Below are positions 1 to 8,671 of a stretch of 23,766 nt of DNA, piece by piece (position 1 is the first letter of the stretch; every line of letters starts with the position of its first letter). This DNA is from a virus. The stretch covers positions 1 to 23,766 of IMG/VR virus record IMGVR_UViG_3300047366_000094. One strand, given 5' to 3'. The notes beneath the pieces are model-generated. The model was given only the letters and a program-made list of their open reading frames with translations, ran no database searches and had not been told where the DNA came from. The translations under genes were made by a program, and so were the position numbers.

Positions 1-2085
1 AGGAGCCAGCCGCATCGCTGTGCCTTCACGCTCTGCAGCTTCTTTAAGATAGGGGGTGGGATTGATGCCATAGTGTTCTGCTTGCAGTTTCAGAAAGGTA
101 GCCATTGGCATGTGTGCTGGCTTGATTCGTGGATCACGAGCCCTGCCAGTCAGTTGCTGATTATCGCGGAACCTTTCTAAATTAGCTTTGACTTCGTTCT
201 CTGTCAACAGAATGCTATTTTCTGGATGATCGTAACGATTGTCTAATTGATCAACACGAACATTACTATTATCGTAAACAGGCTCACCATCAGCGTTCTT
301 ACGAATCGTCATGGCCTCTTTAGTGCTTTTACGAGGCTTTCCTTTAGAATCGTAATATTCTAAAAAGACTCGTTTAGAGATTTTTTCTAACTCTTTAGAC
401 AGCTCATCCTGTGTTGGATAAACACCCTTAGTGTTTTTGTACTGTTCTCTATATTCAAACAGCTGATCTTCAACTGCTTGTTGATAAGCATAATAAGCTT
501 CAGGGTTTTGGCTTGGTTTACCAGTAATATCAAAGGAAACCTCACCAGCCTCAGCCAATACTTGCTGAGTAGAATCCCTTACTTGCCTACCATAAGTCTT
601 TTCATATTCTTTACGTTCTCTATCAACTGCTTGTCCACGCAGGTTTTCTTTCAAGCTATCAGGAATCTCTAACGCATCAATCATTTCAAGCGTCATGTCA
701 TCACGAGCAAGAGCTGTATTGTAAATAGCATACTCTTGAGGCAGAAGGCGCTCGGTCTTGTCTTTAGCTAAGAAGATGCGTGATTCGGCATTATCATACT
801 TAGCAATGCGCTCAAGCAATATCTTTTCTTGTTGAGCATATTGAGATGAGTCTGTAGTCGAGGCTCTTAATTCTGTCAGCTCAGCAATCAAATCATTAAC
901 TTCACGAGCTTCTTGCTGGCGAATATACGATTGCTCTTGACGACCCTTTTGGCGGAGCCTGGCGCGTGCTGCGCGGAATTGATCCGCATTAAGCTTGCCT
1001 AGGTTACCACTCTTAGGATCGCCTTCAATTTTCGTAAGCCGTTCTAAACGCTGCAATGCAGCTTCTGCTTCTTCTGGAGGTAAAGATTCCGCAGACGAAA
1101 TCATACCTTCTAGTGCCAGTTTGGCGGCTTTACCTTTACTAAGACCAGCCAGTGTTTGCAAGTCTTTAACAGCCTGCTGATAGGTATTGCCTAGTTCTTG
1201 ATCTGTAATGTTCTCAGTAGTTGCAGCAACCCTAAGACCACTAAGAATGTTATATTCGTTGGTCTCACGCTCGTTAGCAATAACTTGACTAACAGTGTTG
1301 GATTTGATTTGTGACTTTGCGGCCTGGAATGTAGGGGCAAAGTTCTCAGCCAAGACAACAGGGTTGAGACGAGAGATACCCCGAGATTCAAACAGTTCTT
1401 CTGAGCCTACAGCCAGAGCTGCTTCAATCTCGTACTCGTCACCAGACTGAGCAATCTCTGCTGGTGATTTCCTTGTGCCATCTGGAAGAACAACAATAGG
1501 ATCAGTCCGTGTCATGAAGGAGGTAAGGAAAGGCTGAACCTCAAGGGCTGCCTTCTTTGCCATACCAACCGCACGACCATAAGCACGCCAACCTGAAACA
1601 GCTGGGCTGCTCTTACGGATCTGCAGGCTGAGCTCTTTGTTGCCCTCTTCTTCTAGACTATTGGCAACTTCACCATCAGCTTCGGCTGCGTTAGCAAGCA
1701 CCTCAGCTTCTTTCTTGTGTTCAGTATAAACAGACTCAGGAAACTGAGCACGTCCGTTCATGATTTCCGCAAGGCCAGCATTGTATTCTGCTTTGTTGCG
1801 ACGCTCGGTACGGTCTTCTAAATCTTTCTGAAGGGTAGAGCTAAACTTTGCTAACGCATCTAGGTTCTGCTTACCACGCTCTTCAAACTGCGAACCAATC
1901 TGTTGCAGCTGGTTACGGTACTGTTCTTCAGACCGGTTCAGCTGTTTGCCATAGTCAGCAGCAGCACGTTCACGCTTACGGGCAGCAGAGTCTTCTTGTT
2001 TTTGAATTTGAGAGGAAGGATCATAAGCCGTAGCAGCCTTAAAGCCTCTAGGACCTTGATACCCAGTAAGTTGAATGTCTGCCAT
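1..2085 (-). CDS. Internal virion core protein, T7 gp15-like (3' end outside window)
   Basis: An uninterrupted frame of 695 codons runs from an ATG at 2085 to the left edge, so the C-terminus is missing. It begins MADIQLTGYQGPRGFKAATAY and is rich in Gln, Glu, Ala, Lys and Arg, with long amphipathic helical stretches (for example a QLQQIGSQFEERGK segment near residue 60). It directly follows the gp14-like gene, and the two overlap by one base in a TAATG junction. In T7 the gene after gp14 is gp15 (about 747 residues), which with gp14 and gp16 forms the ejected internal core that builds a DNA conduit across the cell envelope. The assignment rests mainly on position, size and helical composition, because gp15 sequences diverge quickly. 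At least 50 more residues are expected to the left. Confidence 0.82.
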   Translation of the reverse strand, partial: MADIQLTGYQGPRGFKAATAYDPSSQIQKQEDSAARKRERAAADYGKQLNRSEEQYRNQLQQIGSQFEERGKQNLDALAKFSSTLQKDLEDRTERRNKAEYNAGLAEIMNGRAQFPESVYTEHKKEAEVLANAAEADGEVANSLEEEGNKELSLQIRKSSPAVSGWRAYGRAVGMAKKAALEVQPFLTSFMTRTDPIVVLPDGTRKSPAEIAQSGDEYEIEAALAVGSEELFESRGISRLNPVVLAENFAPTFQAAKSQIKSNTVSQVIANERETNEYNILSGLRVAATTENITDQELGNTYQQAVKDLQTLAGLSKGKAAKLALEGMISSAESLPPEEAEAALQRLERLTKIEGDPKSGNLGKLNADQFRAARARLRQKGRQEQSYIRQQEAREVNDLIAELTELRASTTDSSQYAQQEKILLERIAKYDNAESRIFLAKDKTERLLPQEYAIYNTALARDDMTLEMIDALEIPDSLKENLRGQAVDRERKEYEKTYGRQVRDSTQQVLAEAGEVSFDITGKPSQNPEAYYAYQQAVEDQLFEYREQYKNTKGVYPTQDELSKELEKISKRVFLEYYDSKGKPRKSTKEAMTIRKNADGEPVYDNSNVRVDQLDNRYDHPENSILLTENEVKANLERFRDNQQLTGRARDPRIKPAHMPMATFLKLQAEHYGINPTPYLKEAAEREGTAMRLAP

Positions 2086-2846
2086 TAGTTACCGGCGGGT
2101 TTAGTTTGTGTGTTATTACCACCAGAGGTATCACCTGCTGCTGGAGCTTTGGTTGAAAGATATGCAGAACCACCTGCAAGGGCACTCTGACCCAGACCTA
2201 GAACAAGGCTCGTAGCAGACGGCCCCATAGGGCGAACTGGGTTGAGAGGATCCATAGGCCGTGCGACAATACTTTGGACAGGTTGAAACATCCTACGGCT
2301 AGCTGCCGCAGCATTAGCAGAGCGCTGATCCAATGAAATTCTTTCAGCTTCTAGTTCATACGCATCGGCTGCGTATCCAAGGTTGGTACCCAAACGTGCA
2401 AGGTCGCGGCCATAGTCACGTTCAGCATCAGACACAAGATTAGAAATACTCTGACCAGTACGGCCAGCAGCAAGGGTTGTGCCCATCTTCTTCATCTTCT
2501 TGATCCAAAGATCTTGCGCTGTCGCTGCTGCCTTCTCACGCTCACCTTGTAGCCTTAGCTGTTCGTAACGATACGCACGGTTGGCAGCATTACGATTCTG
2601 TTCTAGCTGCTCTTCATAGGCTTGCTGGCTTGCATTATACGCACGCATTTGGCCTGCATACTCTGCATCAGCATTAGCTTTCTGAATAGCGTAGTTACGG
2701 TTCTGGACTTGAATCTGATAATCACGAGCTGCCTGGGCAGACTCATGCTGGTATGCCGCTTGCTGTTGTTGCGTCTGGTATCCAGCAATAGTCTGAACAC
2801 CACCAATAACAGCTGTAGCAATACCTAAAGTAATAGGTTCACACAT
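2085..2846 (-). CDS. Internal virion protein, T7 gp14-like
   Basis: The 253-residue protein starts MCEPITLGIATAVIGGVQTI. This is a short Met-Cys leader and a glycine/alanine-rich hydrophobic segment (residues 5-21), as in T7 gp14, which also starts with Met-Cys. Residues 23-110 are a Gln/Ala/Asn-rich helix. A GRTGQSISNLVSDAERDYGR stretch (about 127-147) matches the part of gp14 proteins around an RR(D/E)Y element. The tail is Gly/Thr/Asn-rich. T7 gp14 (196 residues) is ejected first and is thought to form the outer-membrane part of the DNA conduit. Its ATG overlaps the end of the gp13-like gene by 8 bases (ATGTGTGA), and its stop overlaps the gp15-like start by one base. Confidence 0.85.
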   Translation of the reverse strand: MCEPITLGIATAVIGGVQTIAGYQTQQQQAAYQHESAQAARDYQIQVQNRNYAIQKANADAEYAGQMRAYNASQQAYEEQLEQNRNAANRAYRYEQLRLQGEREKAAATAQDLWIKKMKKMGTTLAAGRTGQSISNLVSDAERDYGRDLARLGTNLGYAADAYELEAERISLDQRSANAAAASRRMFQPVQSIVARPMDPLNPVRPMGPSATSLVLGLGQSALAGGSAYLSTKAPAAGDTSGGNNTQTKPAGN

Positions 2847-3294
2847 GGTTAGTTAATTTAGCAAACTCTACATAGGTTAATTTTTGTGGCCCAACTGTCA
2901 CATAGCTCAGCTTCTTAAACCCCAACATGTGGAGAAGCTTCATGTGCATATGGTTCCTTGGATCAGCGATGTTGTGAAGTACGGAATAGGAGGTTTGTTG
3001 ATCGACCCACTTCTTGGCCTCCTTAAAAAATAGCTTTGGATATGGGCGGACGTGATCGGTGGTCAACATCCAGATTGCTCCACAATGGGCATCTGTTCTG
3101 GATACCCCAGCCATGCCGCAGAGCTTATCTTTAACAAGAAAAGCAATAGGATCTTCTAGTTGGTCAAAAGATTTGGGTAGGACCTGATAAGGATTGTGGC
3201 CCCACCCAAGAATTTCACGCAGATCGTCCGTCTGTAGGTGTGCAGCTAAATAGGAAGCATCCTCTAATGTAGCTGGACGGATTTCATGGATCAT
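2839..3294 (-). CDS. T7 gp13-like protein with GNAT-type fold
   Basis: A 151-residue protein starting MIHEIRPATLEDASYLAAHL, which looks like the first strand and helix of a GNAT acetyltransferase. Later come a CGMAGVSR strand, a GAIWMLTTDHV strand (about 72-82) and a ...NHMHMKLLHMLGFKKL segment (about 113-128) resembling the last GNAT helix and strand. T7 gp13 (138 residues) sits at the same place between gp12 and gp14, has a similar fold and is needed for virion morphogenesis. I see no clear acetyl-CoA pyrophosphate loop (Q/RxxGxG/A), so enzymatic activity is doubtful. The start overlaps the stop of gp12 by 4 bases (ATGA). Confidence 0.8.
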   Translation of the reverse strand: MIHEIRPATLEDASYLAAHLQTDDLREILGWGHNPYQVLPKSFDQLEDPIAFLVKDKLCGMAGVSRTDAHCGAIWMLTTDHVRPYPKLFFKEAKKWVDQQTSYSVLHNIADPRNHMHMKLLHMLGFKKLSYVTVGPQKLTYVEFAKLTNHV

Positions 3295-5972
3295 ACTGCT
3301 CTGATACCTTTGTTGTTATAAGTGCCTTCCCAGATTAGCGTTACAAGAGCGAGAGGAAAAGGAGAGTTGCAGATAATTTTAAGATCTACATCACGGCCCT
3401 TAGCCATAACTGGAATGATGTTTTCGGCAGACCGAATCATCGGTGGTGTGTTTGCGGTACTTGAGTTGGCTTGAATCTGTGGCAGAGTCAATGTGAAAGT
3501 AGATCGTCCAGGGACATCAAGACTGATCTCATAAGGACCAGATTCATGACTATACAGACGAACACGGTGAATTGTTGGAACGTTAATCTCGTCTGCTTGC
3601 TTATCTTTCTTAACATAGAAACCAGGCAAACGTGCTTCAGAGGTAATGCGATAGCCCAAGGCATATTGCACAGCTGATTGATCACCTTCGACAGCGACAT
3701 AGTACTGCTGTCCTGGTGCCCCCGCTGCATCAAACTGCATCGTGGGGAACTGTGTAAATGAGTTGTCGTTTGGATCGATGGTTACCAGACAAGGTTGAGC
3801 AGCTGCAATGTCACAACCATCTTTAAAAAAGATACGGGTTTCGTCAGATGCAGGCACATAGGTTTTGGCTGGATTGTAATCAAACAAATCCATCCGCAGG
3901 TCTACATATTGATTGTCAAAGAAGATTGCACCGCCAGGGCTTTCTGTCATCAGACCAATATGGATCAGCACAGAACCACTATCAGTCTTGAGCACACCAA
4001 AGACTTCATCCTCATGGAAATCCACCAGCTCTACTTCGCCTGGGAATGTCCACTTGAACCAAGACGCAATCAAACGCTCAGTGTCTTGGGTGTAATACCT
4101 AAACAAATACAGTTCTTCTTTTTCTTGTACGCTTCTAAAAGCAAACAAGGAAGCACTGACGCTGTTGCTGGTCTGATCGATGCCAGTAGGAATGTAAGAC
4201 GGAATGAGTTTGCTTAGCTCTTTCCGCAAAGGGTTGGCCCCTTCTGAGATGGTGAGCTCGTTGACTGCGATAGAGGTGTTGTTTTCCTCCACCACAACCA
4301 CAGTGTTGCCAAGGTCAACCGGCTTGACGTTAACGCTATGGCTAAAGCTAGACATCAAGTTAAGTTCAGCAGTGGTAGGCGAGAACGCTTCGGTTCGCGT
4401 CTGCAGCACATACTGAGAGTTGTCTGCAAACATCAGCAAACCATTGGTACGCTGCAACGCATGACGAAACTCAATCCGAGTGACAGAACCTGCGGACAGG
4501 TCAATAGGGTCACTGTCAATTGTAGTAATTACAGTCTGAGGATAAAACTTAAGAAACTCTGCAGCCTGAGAACAGACAACGTTTTCACTACTCATCAAGA
4601 CAAGTCGGTTCTTAAAGAACGACATGCCTGTAATAGAGTTACCTACAAAAGTAGGGTCTTTGGCTGTCTCTGCATCACCAACGGTACGGCCTTCCCAGTA
4701 CTGGTTTGCCCAGGTGCTACCGCTAATTGTCTGTGTACCTACGGTGTTGATGGTAAATGTATCACCCTCATTATTAGATACAACATCAGCTGCTGTATAG
4801 TCTTGACCAGCACGCACAATCTTGATGCCAGTGATCTGACGGTTGGCATTGATTGATGTTACTTGTAGGCGCAGGTTTTTACCAGTACCACCATAGACAG
4901 GAAAGCTTTGGCCAATGTGCCAACGAGCGTTTCCGTTGCTAGTCACAGAAGCCGTCAAGGGAATGCCGTTGACAGACGTGGATAGAACGTAAGAGTTCGC
5001 AGCAGATTCACTCAGCTCACGGAAGGTGTAGCTACCGTCAGCCTCACGAATGATGGCATGAGGCATAGTTGAGGCATCAACACCAAGGTTAGTGCCAGGG
5101 CCTACCGTCTCTTGCCACACACCGGCACCTTCGCCAGATCCTGTTTCGGTTTCAAATTTTAGAAAATAATCATCACCAGTAGAATCACCACTGGCAGCAA
5201 TGCGAACAATCTTGCCATGCACAAACTGAGCAGGCAGATCTTCGACGCCATCAATCGTGCCTTTATATGCTTCGAGACCAGTACCGGAGACACTACCAGA
5301 TGCCTTCAACGAAAAGTCCGCACCATTCGTACGCTCGATATAGATGTAGTTGGCGACCCCGATCGCGTTGTAATTTGCATTACCGTTGATTGAGGTAACC
5401 AACGCATCAACGATAGTGTTTGTGTTAAGACGACTACCACTGGAGGTTGGAGACTGGTAAACAAAAGGAACACCATCGATTGTAATCTTGTACTCGGTGT
5501 CGTACGCAATCGTTGTCAGTTCGGCCCAACCGAATGGTGTCTGTGTTGGTGATGTTGCAGTTCCGTTGGCAACTAGAATGTTTCTATTAAGAACAAAGAT
5601 AAAATCGTTAATCTGTAGAACTTCTAGTTCCGTTTTAGAATCATGGGTTGCATAAGTAGTAGCACTAGACGACAACGCATTGACTGTCTGTGCAATACCA
5701 CTCTGAGCATCCCAAAGCTTTACACCACCTGTTTTGCTAATCTGTAGCAAAAGTTTTTCGTCAAGTCCTTTACAAATAAAGAACCATGATCCATCAGCGT
5801 AAGGGCTGTCTAACTTGCGAACGTGTTTGGCGCCTGGTCTTTTCAGCAGACCAAAGGTTGGGTCAGGGTAGTAATTATCACACTCTCGGAATTGGCCCGG
5901 AAGCATAAGAGAATCAGGCTGTTGAGATACCCCACCAACCAGGCCAATGATTTTTTGTGAGATAGCAGCCAT
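3291..5972 (-). CDS. Tail tubular protein B (nozzle), T7 gp12-like
   Basis: An 893-residue protein starting MAAISQKIIGLVGGVSQQPD. This carries the family signature seen in T7 gp12, where the equivalent start reads ...ISQSIKNLKGGISQQPD. It continues with a YYPDPTFGLLKRPGAKHVRKL region, in which the L-KRP element is also conserved. The rest is beta-rich with many Thr, Ser, Gly and Asn residues, as expected for a beta-propeller nozzle. T7 gp12 has 794 residues, so this copy is about 100 longer. It closes the tail tip, binds the tail fibres and is part of the DNA exit channel. The gene lies 3 bases after gp11 and overlaps gp13 by 4 bases. No obvious Shine-Dalgarno sequence precedes the ATG. Confidence 0.93.
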   Translation of the reverse strand: MAAISQKIIGLVGGVSQQPDSLMLPGQFRECDNYYPDPTFGLLKRPGAKHVRKLDSPYADGSWFFICKGLDEKLLLQISKTGGVKLWDAQSGIAQTVNALSSSATTYATHDSKTELEVLQINDFIFVLNRNILVANGTATSPTQTPFGWAELTTIAYDTEYKITIDGVPFVYQSPTSSGSRLNTNTIVDALVTSINGNANYNAIGVANYIYIERTNGADFSLKASGSVSGTGLEAYKGTIDGVEDLPAQFVHGKIVRIAASGDSTGDDYFLKFETETGSGEGAGVWQETVGPGTNLGVDASTMPHAIIREADGSYTFRELSESAANSYVLSTSVNGIPLTASVTSNGNARWHIGQSFPVYGGTGKNLRLQVTSINANRQITGIKIVRAGQDYTAADVVSNNEGDTFTINTVGTQTISGSTWANQYWEGRTVGDAETAKDPTFVGNSITGMSFFKNRLVLMSSENVVCSQAAEFLKFYPQTVITTIDSDPIDLSAGSVTRIEFRHALQRTNGLLMFADNSQYVLQTRTEAFSPTTAELNLMSSFSHSVNVKPVDLGNTVVVVEENNTSIAVNELTISEGANPLRKELSKLIPSYIPTGIDQTSNSVSASLFAFRSVQEKEELYLFRYYTQDTERLIASWFKWTFPGEVELVDFHEDEVFGVLKTDSGSVLIHIGLMTESPGGAIFFDNQYVDLRMDLFDYNPAKTYVPASDETRIFFKDGCDIAAAQPCLVTIDPNDNSFTQFPTMQFDAAGAPGQQYYVAVEGDQSAVQYALGYRITSEARLPGFYVKKDKQADEINVPTIHRVRLYSHESGPYEISLDVPGRSTFTLTLPQIQANSSTANTPPMIRSAENIIPVMAKGRDVDLKIICNSPFPLALVTLIWEGTYNNKGIRAV

Positions 5973-5975
5973 GAT

Positions 5976-6575
5976 TTATCGAGAGATAGCGCGGAAAGGA
6001 GTGTAGCTAATGTATGTATTCTGACCGTTTTCTTGGCCAAAGATATTTACCTCAGAGGTAGAAGTATCGTAAGCCAAACAATTAGCTCGCAGGATAGCTT
6101 CGTCTTGAGCATTGAAGGTAACCATCTCTTGTGAGCCTAGGACTCGCCCAGCAAACACACGAGCTGCTCGTTGCGTAATGTAGTCTTGGAAAACATGGGG
6201 CATGTCTTCAAAAGCTACTTTCCATACTACATCACATTTGATTGTTGCACCAGCTGTAAATGTGTATGTATGATTAATTTTGTCGTAAAGTTTACCATTC
6301 CGTAATACGGTCTGGTACTTTTGAGAATTGGCAAACTTGTTGTCAGACAGCTGGAGTACGTTGGTAGGAACCACAATATCTCCACTTGCATCAGCGACAA
6401 AAGGGTACGCCACCTCGGTGTTGAAGTGCCAGCCTTCGCCTTGGACTTCACCTTCTACTGCTTCTAGGATATTCAAAGCAATAGCAATCTCTGGGTTAGC
6501 AACATCGAGGGCCACCACGGGGGCTTGCCCGATACCGCTAAGCATTTGGTTAACAGCTTGAAGTTGAGTTGTCAT
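5976..6575 (-). CDS. Tail tubular protein A (adaptor), T7 gp11-like
   Basis: I start this gene at the ATG at 6575, giving 199 residues beginning MTTQLQAVNQMLSGIGQAPV. That is the typical N-terminus of gp11 tail tubular A proteins, and T7 gp11 has 196 residues. The frame is open further upstream to 6731, but that stretch runs through the terminator and into the capsid gene and is not protein-like. Conserved features include EVQGEGWHFNTEVAYPF (about 42-58) and the YITQRAARVFAGRVLGS region (about 136-152). The protein forms the ring joining the portal to the nozzle. It is the first gene after the strong terminator, so its transcription depends on readthrough or an unseen promoter. It is followed 3 bases later by gp12. 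Confidence 0.92.
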   Translation of the reverse strand: MTTQLQAVNQMLSGIGQAPVVALDVANPEIAIALNILEAVEGEVQGEGWHFNTEVAYPFVADASGDIVVPTNVLQLSDNKFANSQKYQTVLRNGKLYDKINHTYTFTAGATIKCDVVWKVAFEDMPHVFQDYITQRAARVFAGRVLGSQEMVTFNAQDEAILRANCLAYDTSTSEVNIFGQENGQNTYISYTPFRAISR

Positions 6576-6589
6576 TTTATTCGGGCAAG

Positions 6590-6617
6590 AAAAAAGGACC
6601 ACCCCGAAGGATGGCCC
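6590..6617 (-). terminator. Rho-independent terminator after capsid gene (T-phi-like)
   Basis: On the minus strand GGGCCATCC, a TTCG tetraloop and GGGTGGTCC form a nine-pair stem with two G-U pairs, followed at once by six T residues (6595-6590). It lies 38 bases after the capsid stop codon and 15 bases before the tail tubular A start. T7 has its main late terminator T-phi at exactly this place, behind gene 10, where it boosts capsid transcripts relative to tail genes. Confidence 0.88.
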
Positions 6618-6654
6618 TATAGCGACGATAGATATTAAATGATGGAAGTGGCCA

Positions 6655-7650
6655 TCAAACGTTGCGGAAAGCACCAGCAACGGACACGCGGACGGCACCA
6701 GCACCGTAGGCCAAGCGGCCGACGATAACATCGCCTTGGTAGATCACCTTAGTGTCTGCCCCGGTGGTTTGAACAGAAGGACCAATAGCTTCCACAACGC
6801 CAGCAGCGTCACGGTGGAAGATAAGGCCGCAGCTGTTAGTGAAGTCGGTACGAACACCATAGCTGTTGTTCTCACCAGTCACAGCAGCTGCGTCGATCAG
6901 CTCGCCAGAAGCGGAGCCGTAACGGGTCAGGAAGGGGATGTTGTTGGACTTGTAGATCTTGATACCAGCGATCTCATAGAGGCCCTCACCGGAGTTCATA
7001 GAACCCTGGCTGTTGCCCAGGTCGCGGTTCAAGATGTTCGTGTCTACTTGTGAGATCAGCGCATAGTATTGTCGGGGGGACAACACGGCGACACGTCCGT
7101 CCTGGGGTGCTGCAACCTCGTCGAGACGAGCTGCGGCTTCGAAGAAGCCATCCACCAGTGCTTGAGCGTTGTACTCGTTACCAGAACCGAGGTTCACCTC
7201 GAAGCCACCGGGCTCACCAGTCACAGCGGCGGTATCGCCAGCTGCTTGGTCAAGCACACGGAAGATACGACGGTCATAAAATTCTGCGAGGCTCTGGCCA
7301 ATCTGACGCGAGATCGGGCCGCGAATATCGTACTGAGCCAGAACTTCGTCAAGGTTGTCCACAAACGCGGAGGCGACGAGCAAATCGTCCATCGCGATGG
7401 TGGTCTCTGCCACCGGAGGATCACCCGAACCCAAGATCGCAGTGCCGGCCGTATGATAGCCTGCGCTGACACGTCCTGTATGGATGAATTGTGCCTCTTT
7501 GCCATTTGTCAGGCTCCGGTTCATCACCAGACCCTTAGCAATCGTGCTGTTACGGAAGGCCTCATAGACCTCACCGGTAAACAGCTTCAAATAAAGAGCT
7601 TTAGTATCGCCAGCCTTATTAGCCTGGCCTAGTTGAGTAAGAGTTGCCAT
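6655..7650 (-). CDS. Major capsid protein, T7 gp10-like
   Basis: A 331-residue protein, close to T7 gp10A (345 residues). It starts MATLTQLGQANKAGDTKALY and continues LKLFTGEVYEAFRNSTIAKG. The F-GEV---F motif is characteristic of T7 group capsid proteins. DDLLVASAFVDNLDEV (about 88-103) and an ISRQIGQSLAEFYDRRIFRV region (about 111-130) resemble the spine helix and neighbouring regions of the HK97-type fold. The gene lies between scaffold and gp11, has its own 173-base leader with several hairpins and is followed by a strong terminator, which fits high-level late expression. I see no obvious slippery sequence near its end for a T7-style gp10B frameshift product. Confidence 0.95.
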   Translation of the reverse strand: MATLTQLGQANKAGDTKALYLKLFTGEVYEAFRNSTIAKGLVMNRSLTNGKEAQFIHTGRVSAGYHTAGTAILGSGDPPVAETTIAMDDLLVASAFVDNLDEVLAQYDIRGPISRQIGQSLAEFYDRRIFRVLDQAAGDTAAVTGEPGGFEVNLGSGNEYNAQALVDGFFEAAARLDEVAAPQDGRVAVLSPRQYYALISQVDTNILNRDLGNSQGSMNSGEGLYEIAGIKIYKSNNIPFLTRYGSASGELIDAAAVTGENNSYGVRTDFTNSCGLIFHRDAAGVVEAIGPSVQTTGADTKVIYQGDVIVGRLAYGAGAVRVSVAGAFRNV

Positions 7651-7823
7651 TTTAATTAATGAACTAGATATTTACAATAGGGTTCCCGGGAAAAGTATTT
7701 AGTTGTGGGTTCGCTTTCACCAAGGGTATCCACCGCAGCGGGCCAAGGTTCCAGTCATGACTGGGTTTTTAACGAGGTTATCCCATCCTCAATAGACAGG
7801 GGGACATTGCAGTCCCCACGATC
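7651..7823 (-). promoter_or_regulatory. Capsid leader / longest intergenic region of the window
   Basis: This 173-base stretch between the scaffold stop and the capsid ATG has no gene. It contains two tandem hairpins at its upstream end, a 14-base perfect palindrome at 7751-7764 and an AT-rich stretch just before the capsid ATG (ATTAATTAAA). In T7 the phi10 promoter and the gene 10 leader occupy the equivalent place, so a promoter for the phage RNA polymerase is likely here. I cannot point to a promoter sequence, because the specificity of this polymerase is unknown. No clear Shine-Dalgarno motif precedes the capsid start. Confidence 0.5.
7751..7764. repeat. Perfect 14-base palindrome in the capsid leader
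   Basis: CCAGTCATGACTGG reads identically on both strands and can form a five-pair hairpin with a CATG loop. On the plus strand it is followed by GTTTTT (7765-7770), which makes it look like a weak terminator for plus-strand transcription. On the minus strand, the direction of the genes, the hairpin is followed by AACC and would not terminate. It may be a leader structure, a protein-binding site or a barrier to antisense transcription. Confidence 0.55.
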
Positions 7824-7836
7824 TTACAGAAGATCG
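7800..7836 (-). repeat. Two tandem RNA hairpins at the scaffold-capsid junction
   Basis: On the minus strand, CGATCTT-CTGT-AAGATCG (7836-7819, seven pairs) is followed after one base by GGGGAC-TGCAAT-GTCCCC (7817-7800, six pairs). The scaffold stop codon TAA (7826-7824) lies partly in the first loop. No T tract follows on the minus strand, so this is not a standard terminator. It could be a processing or stability element for the capsid transcript. Confidence 0.6.
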
Positions 7837-8660
7837 CCGCTTGCAGCCAGCTTTTCTTGAACATCAAGACGATAGCCTGGATCATTGCGATAGCGAGGGT
7901 CACTAATAGCACGAGCCAGTTCGGCTTGGCTACGGTAACCTTGGACACTACTGCGAATAGATTTGCCAGACACACGAGCACCCTCAAACCCAACAGCATC
8001 TTTGTAGCGCTGGGTCAAAGAATTAACAGCAAAGAAGATAGCATCTTTGTTACCACTGTTAATCACATTGTCATAAGCTGCCACTTCATCTGGACTCAGA
8101 TTGTCAGCAGCCCATGCCAGGGTTTCGTTGTAAGCCTGATCTCCGCCTGCTGCGGTCATGATTGCGCTTGCATCTGCATCAGACAGGGCACCTGGCTCAG
8201 GGGCCAGGTCCTTCTGCATCTGTAGATAAGCATCAATCAGCTGCTCAGACGGCATCTCCTTTAGCTTTTGAACTGTCTCAGGTTTGAGTTGGTTCTCGTT
8301 ACTAAAGTACTCATCTGACGCATCGCGGATGAACTGAACAGTATCATCCAGCGGAGTGCTTTCTTCGGAGGTTTGGGCCTCAGCTTCAGGCTGATCAGTC
8401 GTCTCAGTAGGACTGTCTTCCTTCTGGCCAAGCTTCTTCTCAAGTTCCTTGTAGGCATTTTCGAGATCTTCAGCAGATTTGAATTTACCAGCGTACCGAA
8501 GTTCTGATTCTTCAGCAGCTTTGGCGCGATCATAAGTATCTTGCTGACGAGCTTCCTCATCATTGATAACCTTTTCACCAAGCTCAATAAGACGAGCCTC
8601 TTCGGCTTGCCTAGCTTCTGTAGCCTGTGGATCGGTAGCGTCAAAAGTAATCTCTGCCAT
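7824..8660 (-). CDS. Capsid assembly (scaffolding) protein, T7 gp9-like
   Basis: A 278-residue, strongly acidic protein starting MAEITFDATDPQATEARQAE. It has long charged helices and a KSAEDLENAYKELEKKLGQK segment (about 61-80) that is typical of podovirus capsid assembly proteins. A low-complexity Glu/Thr/Ser linker follows at about 81-110. The C-terminal part (PRYRNDPGYRLDVQEKLA) is compact and charged, as expected for the capsid-binding end. T7 gp9 has about 307 residues. Scaffold guides prohead assembly and leaves before DNA packaging. The stop codon sits inside a hairpin that opens the capsid leader. Confidence 0.9.
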   Translation of the reverse strand: MAEITFDATDPQATEARQAEEARLIELGEKVINDEEARQQDTYDRAKAAEESELRYAGKFKSAEDLENAYKELEKKLGQKEDSPTETTDQPEAEAQTSEESTPLDDTVQFIRDASDEYFSNENQLKPETVQKLKEMPSEQLIDAYLQMQKDLAPEPGALSDADASAIMTAAGGDQAYNETLAWAADNLSPDEVAAYDNVINSGNKDAIFFAVNSLTQRYKDAVGFEGARVSGKSIRSSVQGYRSQAELARAISDPRYRNDPGYRLDVQEKLAASGDLL

Positions 8661-8671
8661 AGGTTTGTGGA

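Noticed and set aside
2839-3294. gp13-like protein as an active acetyltransferase
   Set aside because: The fold pattern is GNAT-like, but I see no convincing acetyl-CoA binding loop, and the position marks it as a virion morphogenesis protein.
4338-4856. 172-residue plus-strand frame opposite tail tubular B
   Set aside because: It is cysteine- and arginine-rich antisense sequence inside a clear gp12-like gene, so a shadow.
6576-6731. Upstream extension of the gp11 frame into the capsid gene, suggesting a frameshift fusion
   Set aside because: The extension crosses the terminator and is not protein-like. No slippery sequence was seen near the capsid end, so the open frame looks like chance.
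7069-7632. 187-residue plus-strand frame opposite the capsid gene
   Set aside because: It lies wholly inside the strongly supported capsid gene on the other strand and shows no recognisable motif.
7651-7740. Host sigma-70-type promoter before the capsid gene
   Set aside because: Only a weak TTGGTG with a 16-base gap to TAAATA could be found, which matches the consensus too poorly to report.
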